Assembly: GCA_002320595.1 (NCBI GenBank)
Contig: DCKB01000005.1
Coordinates: 1 to 8,962, forward strand
Direction: 5' to 3'
Origin: Christensenella sp. UBA1685
Lineage (GTDB): Bacteria; Bacillota; Clostridia; Christensenellales; CAG-138
Length of the DNA stretch: 8,962 nucleotides
A program made the position numbers and the translations under genes. Under the pieces are notes generated by a model. That model was not told the DNA's origin and ran no database searches. It saw only the letters and a program-made list of their open reading frames with translations. Below, in pieces: positions 5,935 through 8,962 of this stretch (position 1 is its first letter; every line of letters starts with the position of its first letter).

Positions 5935-6324
5935 ATGATCTATTCAAAGAAGCGAGAGCTTGTATTGGATTATGTGCGCGCTGCCTGCACCCATCCCACA
6001 GCGGACGAGGTTTATGCAGGCCTTAGGGCCGGCGATGCGGATGTAAGCCTTGCAACGGTCTACCGCAACCTGAACCAGCTTGCCGAAAACGGGGCGCTCC
6101 GGCGCATCACGACGCTTTCCGGGCCGGACCGGTTCGATGGCAACATCACTCCGCACTTACATGCGATCTGTACCTGCTGCGGCCGCGTGATTGATGTTCC
6201 ACGCGCTCCCCTGCCCGATCTGTGCAGTATCGCGAGCGCACATACGGGCATGGTCATAACGGGTATGACGCTTGTATTCCATGGTATCTGCAACGCTTGC
6301 AGCGCAAACAATAAAGCACACTAA
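5935..6324 (+). CDS. perR: Peroxide-responsive repressor PerR (Fur family)
   Basis: A 129-residue Fur-family repressor. Fe-bound PerR senses H2O2 by oxidation of metal-binding histidines and then leaves its operator. Every key residue of Bacillus PerR is present at a constant offset of 17: regulatory metal ligands H20, D68, H74, H76 and D87 (H37, D85, H91, H93, D104), and structural zinc cysteines C79/C82 and C119/C122 (C96/C99, C136/C139). The recognition helix reads SLATVYRNLNQLAENG at 38-53. The N terminus is about 17 residues shorter than in Bacillus, lacking most of the first helix, a form I associate with clostridial PerR. The ATG at 5935 has GGAGGT four bases upstream; an in-frame ATG 15 bases earlier would precede that site. 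Rubrerythrin follows after 25 bases. A dyad over the start site suggests self-repression. Assignment to PerR rather than Fur or Zur rests on these residues and the neighbour. Confidence 0.92.
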   Translation: MIYSKKRELVLDYVRAACTHPTADEVYAGLRAGDADVSLATVYRNLNQLAENGALRRITTLSGPDRFDGNITPHLHAICTCCGRVIDVPRAPLPDLCSIASAHTGMVITGMTLVFHGICNACSANNKAH

Positions 6325-6349
6325 CTAAATTCTGAAAGGAGACTCAACC

Positions 6350-6892
6350 ATGAAAGAACTCAAAGGAACCAAAACCGAAGCCAATCTGCTTGCTGCATTT
6401 GCAGGCGAATCACAGGCTGCCACCAAATACGGCTATTATGCTTCCGCCGCGAAGAAGGAGGGCTACGTCCAAATTTCCGCAATTTTTGAAGAAACCGCAG
6501 GCAATGAAAAAGAGCATGCCAAGCTATGGTTTAAGCTGCTCCATGGCGGCAAGGTTCCCGGCACTGCCGACAACCTTGTAGATGCTGCTGCGGGCGAGAA
6601 TTATGAATGGACGGATATGTACGCCGAATTCGCTGCCGAAGCGCGCGGGGAAGGTTTTGAAGACATCGCGCGGCTCTTCGACGGCGTAGCCGCCATCGAA
6701 AAAGGGCATGAGGAGCGTTACCGCAAGCTGCTTGCCAACATCAACGAAGGCAAGGTTTTCTCCCGCAACGGCGTATGCGTTTGGAAGTGCCTCAACTGTG
6801 GTCATATCCATATCGGCGAGTCTGCTCCCGAGGTCTGCCCCGTGTGTGCGCACCCGAAAGCCTATTTCGAACTCAGAGCTGAAAACTATTGA
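6350..6892 (+). CDS. rbr: Rubrerythrin
   Basis: A 180-residue two-domain, cytoplasmic non-haem iron protein that reduces H2O2 to water in anaerobes, with electrons from rubredoxin or related carriers. Residues 1-135 form the ferritin-like four-helix domain. Diiron ligands are visible as E20 (AGESQAATKY), E53 and H56 (GNEKEH), a glutamate in the FAAEARGEGFEDIA segment near 97, and E117/H120 (IEKGHEERY). Residues 140-180 form the rubredoxin-like domain with C147/C150 (CLNC) and C163/C166 (CPVC) binding one iron. The length is typical of the family. AAAGGAG lies eight bases before the ATG. It is the second gene of a perR operon, so it is probably derepressed by peroxide through PerR. The gene ends facing sigE, with a strong hairpin between them. 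Confidence 0.95.
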   Translation: MKELKGTKTEANLLAAFAGESQAATKYGYYASAAKKEGYVQISAIFEETAGNEKEHAKLWFKLLHGGKVPGTADNLVDAAAGENYEWTDMYAEFAAEARGEGFEDIARLFDGVAAIEKGHEERYRKLLANINEGKVFSRNGVCVWKCLNCGHIHIGESAPEVCPVCAHPKAYFELRAENY

Positions 6893-6943
6893 TTTTGTTG
6901 ATTGTGTAGCTTGCGTGCCGTTTGCAGGCATGGCGGCACCAGG

Positions 6944-6980
6944 AGTACTGCCCGAAGAGCCCCTCTCTTCGGGCAGTACT
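6944..6980. terminator. Perfect 15-bp inverted repeat between convergent rbr and sigE
   Basis: AGTACTGCCCGAAGA (6944-6958) and its exact complement (6966-6980) enclose a seven-base loop. It begins 52 bases after the rbr stop and ends four bases from the sigE stop. It is symmetrical and suited to act as a shared end for both transcripts. Neither side has a good T tract, so it may rely on Rho, on collision of transcripts, or serve as a 3'-end stabiliser. Confidence 0.6.
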
Positions 6981-6984
6981 TATA

Positions 6985-7692
6985 TTACGACATTGAGATG
7001 ATCTCCTTGCGGAGGACCTTGATAATGTGTTTTTCAAGCCGGGAGATATAGCTTTGGGAAATGCCCAGCATGTCTGCAACCTGCTTTTGTGTGTATTCAT
7101 GTGTGCCGCGAAGGCCGAAGCGAAGCTCCATAATCTGCTTTTCACGCGGGGTGAGCTTGCGCATGGCAAGCGCAAGCAGCTGCTTATCCACCTCATCCTC
7201 AATCCCGCGGTAAACAAGGTCGCCATCCGTGCCGAGAATATCGGAGAGCAGAAGTTCGTTTCCATCCCAATCGATGTTAAGGGGCTCATCCAGAGAAACC
7301 TCAAGTTTGAGGCGGCAGCTCCGGCGCAGATACATGAGAATCTCATTTTCAATGCAGCGGGAAGCGTATGTTGCAAGCTTAATTTTCTTTGTGGTATCAA
7401 ACGTATTGACGGCTTTGATAAGGCCAATGGTGCCGATGGAAATGAGGTCCTCGATGTTCACACCGGTGTTTTCAAACTTGCGCGCAATGTATACCACAAG
7501 GCGCAGATTGCGTTCAATCAGCGTCTGCTTCACAGATTCATCCCCTTGGCTCAGCGCATGGATGCATTGGCTTTCTTCTTCTCTGGAAAGCGGGGGCGGC
7601 AGCGCCTCGCCCGCATTTACATAGTAAAGCGAAGATAAAATCCCGAGGCGCCTGTAAATTCCGATGAGCAACCGGGCAAAAAAGCGTTGCAT
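6985..7692 (-). CDS. sigE: Sporulation sigma factor sigma-E precursor
   Basis: A 235-residue sigma-70 family factor, made as inactive pro-sigma-E and processed by SpoIIGA; mature sigma-E directs mother-cell transcription early in sporulation. The first 22 or so residues (MQRFFARLLIGIYRRLG) form the basic, amphipathic pro-sequence, and the SLYYVNAGEALPPPLS that follows matches the processing region and mature start in Bacillus. Region 2 contains RNLRLVVYIARKFENTG, EDLISIGTIGLIKAVNTFD and KKIKLATYASRCIENEILMYLRR, essentially the Bacillus sequence. Region 4 has LTPREKQIMELRFGLRG and the helix-turn-helix TQKQVADMLGISQSYISRLEK. The ATG at 7692 follows GGGAGG, which overlaps the end of spoIIGA. sigG normally follows sigE in this locus but is absent here: perR-rbr faces it instead. 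Confidence 0.96.
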   Translation of the reverse strand: MQRFFARLLIGIYRRLGILSSLYYVNAGEALPPPLSREEESQCIHALSQGDESVKQTLIERNLRLVVYIARKFENTGVNIEDLISIGTIGLIKAVNTFDTTKKIKLATYASRCIENEILMYLRRSCRLKLEVSLDEPLNIDWDGNELLLSDILGTDGDLVYRGIEDEVDKQLLALAMRKLTPREKQIMELRFGLRGTHEYTQKQVADMLGISQSYISRLEKHIIKVLRKEIISMS

Positions 7693-7695
7693 GGA

Positions 7696-8460
7696 TTAAC
7701 CTCCCAAATTCATTTGTTCCGCCAGCACCGGCGGTAAGAGCGCCTCCGCGCCGCGGATTGGCATGGGGCAAAGCGCAAGCAGCGCATCGCTTTCACGGCC
7801 GTTTATACAGAGGCGCTCCGGCTTCAACGCATAAAGAACGTCCGTGCCATGTGCCGTGGCCGTTGGGATCGGGATGTGCGCATGCTCTGCAAGCTCCGGT
7901 AAATGCGCAACGGCAACCGGTTTGCCGCTGAGCGGTTCGATCAAGCCGTTTCCCGTATCAATCAATGCATCTAGCCGGTATTCCCGGCCGGCAGCATGCA
8001 TTATGACCTCCGCCCGAAACCCCGCCTGCGCCCGCCGCGCCTGCAAGCGGCGCACCAGATTCGGTACAAATGTGGCGGCAAGCGCAATCACCAGCGCAGT
8101 GCGCACAGGCAGAGCGGCAAGCACAACGCCCGTACCCATTCCACCTCCAAAGCAAAGCGCCAGGCAGAACGCAAAACCGCCCGTTAAAAAAGCCGCTGCA
8201 AATACCGCCGCAACAGCACGTGTATATTCCCGCAGGCGCTTTGCCGGGAAAGCAAGTGCAAACAGGAGTCCGCACACAATTTTTCCCGGCAGGGACAATA
8301 ACGGCGGAAAAAACAACGATGCCCATGCACAGCAGGCGCCAAGCGCGGATGCAATGGCTATGCGGCGTATTGGCAAGCGCCGTGCGCAAAGCGCTGCGGC
8401 AATGCGAAGCATCAGGCAATCCATTACGAAATTATCCAGGAGAAACAGCTCAATATACAT
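7696..8460 (-). CDS. spoIIGA: Sigma-E processing protease SpoIIGA
   Basis: A 254-residue membrane aspartic protease that cleaves pro-sigma-E in the mother cell after a signal from the forespore (SpoIIR). Residues 1-135 are hydrophobic, about five helices, starting MYIELFLLDNFVMDCLML as in known SpoIIGA. A basic stretch NLVRRLQARRAQ (134-145) leads into the cytoplasmic protease domain. The catalytic aspartate is D168 in the motif LIDTGNGLIEPLSGKPV (Bacillus D183). The ATG at 8460 was chosen because it starts this membrane segment and has AGGGGG seven bases upstream; the longer open frame crosses a terminator. Bacillus SpoIIGA is about 309 residues, so this copy is some 55 shorter, mostly at the C-terminal end, but the domain around the catalytic site is whole. 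It lies three bases before sigE, as expected for a two-gene operon. Confidence 0.92.
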   Translation of the reverse strand: MYIELFLLDNFVMDCLMLRIAAALCARRLPIRRIAIASALGACCAWASLFFPPLLSLPGKIVCGLLFALAFPAKRLREYTRAVAAVFAAAFLTGGFAFCLALCFGGGMGTGVVLAALPVRTALVIALAATFVPNLVRRLQARRAQAGFRAEVIMHAAGREYRLDALIDTGNGLIEPLSGKPVAVAHLPELAEHAHIPIPTATAHGTDVLYALKPERLCINGRESDALLALCPMPIRGAEALLPPVLAEQMNLGG

Positions 8461-8481
8461 ATGCCGCCCCCTTCCCGCTTC

Positions 8482-8555
8482 CACGGGTACTATACCATAC
8501 GCACCTTGTGATATGTGTAGAACAAACGATGCATATATAGCGGATAATTGTTGAA
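8482..8555 (-). promoter_or_regulatory. spoIIG-type promoter region with possible Spo0A box
   Basis: A -10 box TATAGT lies at 8494-8489 on the minus strand, about 30 bases before the spoIIGA ATG, but no consensus -35 is found 16-18 bases upstream. In Bacillus this operon uses an activator-dependent promoter with poor -35 spacing, switched on by Spo0A-P. TTGTTGAA (plus strand 8548-8555), one base from the 0A box TTGTCGAA, lies about 65-70 bases before the likely start. The Spo0A reading is inferred from one imperfect site. Confidence 0.4.
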
Positions 8556-8573
8556 ACCGGAAACAGCGCCCAT

Positions 8574-8598
8574 AAAAAAGAGCCGCCTTGCGCGACTC
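8574..8598 (-). terminator. Intrinsic terminator upstream of the spoIIGA promoter
   Basis: On the minus strand GAGTCGC and GCGGCTC pair over seven bases (one G-U) around the loop GCAAG, followed by six Ts (8579-8574). It would end a transcript coming from the right, yet no complete minus-strand gene is visible between here and the window edge. The original upstream neighbour may be displaced by the mobile element. Confidence 0.65.
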
Positions 8599-8796
8599 CT
8601 TCAACAGCAGGGTTCTTTTTAATCTTTGTCAGCACATAAGCTGCACTTTTATCCCTTTTGCTAGGCAACTTCCCTCTGCGATTCTGCAAAAGCTCACAAG
8701 CATGCATGCATGCATTCGTGCAGCCGTCCGGACATCGGGCCGCCCTGTTCAGCATCCGCTATCACAAGTATTCCTTAATTGTTTTCCAGCATTTAC
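8599..8796. other. Non-coding spacer without a recognisable gene
   Basis: No convincing gene is seen on either strand. A minus-strand open frame passing through here (stretch LPSKRDKSAAYVLTKIKKNP) runs into the terminator and shows no family resemblance. A (GCAT)4 tract sits at 8700-8715. The stretch may hold the remains or the 3' end of an upstream minus-strand unit whose terminator is at 8574-8598. Confidence 0.4.
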
Positions 8797-8962
8797 TGTA
8801 GGATTACAATACATCTTGGACAGCGAGAAGAAAAAGGATGAAGGATTCGCACAAATCGGTTATTGTGAGTTTAGGAAAAACAACAAGGACCGAAAGGAAG
8901 TGCAAATCCCTCATGACAACTGTAACACAGGACATGAAGTACAGGCAATCCCTAATGTGCTA
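8797..8962 (+). mobile_element. Probable left end of an IS481-like insertion sequence
   Basis: A transposase reading frame starts at 8913 and leaves the window. The base composition changes around 8800, to A-rich plus-strand sequence unlike the GC-rich host genes. A likely terminus is TGTAGGATTACAATACATC from 8797: it begins with TGT, as IS481/IS3-type ends commonly do, and is followed shortly by TTGGACA. The second inverted repeat is outside the window, so the boundary is provisional. Confidence 0.4.
8913..8962 (+). CDS. Transposase N-terminus (IS481-like), cut by the window edge
   Basis: Only the first 16 codons are present: MTTVTQDMKYRQSLMC. This resembles the opening of clostridial IS481-type DDE transposases, which start with a similar 'TTVTQ..(K/R)(Y/F)RQ' segment before the helix-turn-helix domain. 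AAGGAAG lies 12 bases before the ATG. The frame is also open upstream from 8838, but that part has no good ribosome site and no similarity I recognise. With so few residues the family call is tentative; no catalytic residues are visible. Confidence 0.45.
   Translation, partial: MTTVTQDMKYRQSLMC

Noticed and set aside
8700..8715. (GCAT)4 tandem repeat
   Set aside because: Sixteen bases of a self-complementary tetranucleotide; too short and isolated to support a CRISPR, an origin or a defined site.

Overview
The window looks like a chromosomal piece of a fairly GC-rich, spore-forming Bacillota (Clostridia-like) genome. The evidence is a SpoIIGA/pro-sigma-E pair, a PerR-rubrerythrin pair of the kind common in anaerobic Firmicutes, strong Shine-Dalgarno sites and sigma-A type promoters. 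A finer placement is not supported by the sequence alone. Most genes lie on the minus strand; the exceptions are perR-rbr and a transposase start at the right edge.

From left to right: positions 1-162 hold a decayed XRE-type helix-turn-helix gene (minus). Positions 265-903 encode an unrecognised two-helix membrane protein. Positions 1004-4260 form a cell-wall peptide catabolism block: an L-Ala-D/L-Glu epimerase (YkfB type), an M20 dipeptidase (PepV/Sapep type) and a VanX/DdpX-type D-Ala-D-Ala dipeptidase. The dipeptidase and epimerase share one promoter, and the VanX-like gene has its own. Together they could take D-Ala-D-Ala and L-Ala-D-Glu from murein turnover down to free amino acids.

Positions 4488-4760 encode a small protein with two treble-clef/zinc-ribbon modules (eight cysteines in four CxxC pairs). 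Immediately upstream, between about 4797 and 5020, is a roughly 220-nt GC-rich non-coding segment. It has a near-consensus promoter (TTGCGT-17-TATAAT), a terminal helix pairing its two ends, and several tight hairpins including a GUAA tetraloop. I read it as a structured RNA or long structured leader on the minus strand. It is the most intriguing object in the window and I could not assign it to a family with confidence.

Positions 5168-5743 encode a YwlG/UPF0340 (TIGR01440) protein, divergent from perR (5935-6324). perR carries every metal- and zinc-ligand residue of Bacillus PerR at a constant offset and has a 7-1-7 dyad over its own start site. Rubrerythrin follows 25 nt later, giving a peroxide sensor-detoxification operon. 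It converges on the sporulation operon spoIIGA-sigE (8460 to 6985), with a perfect 15-bp inverted repeat in the gap. sigG, the usual neighbour after sigE, is absent here. The right edge (about 8797-8962) appears to be the start of an insertion sequence, with the first 16 codons of its transposase.
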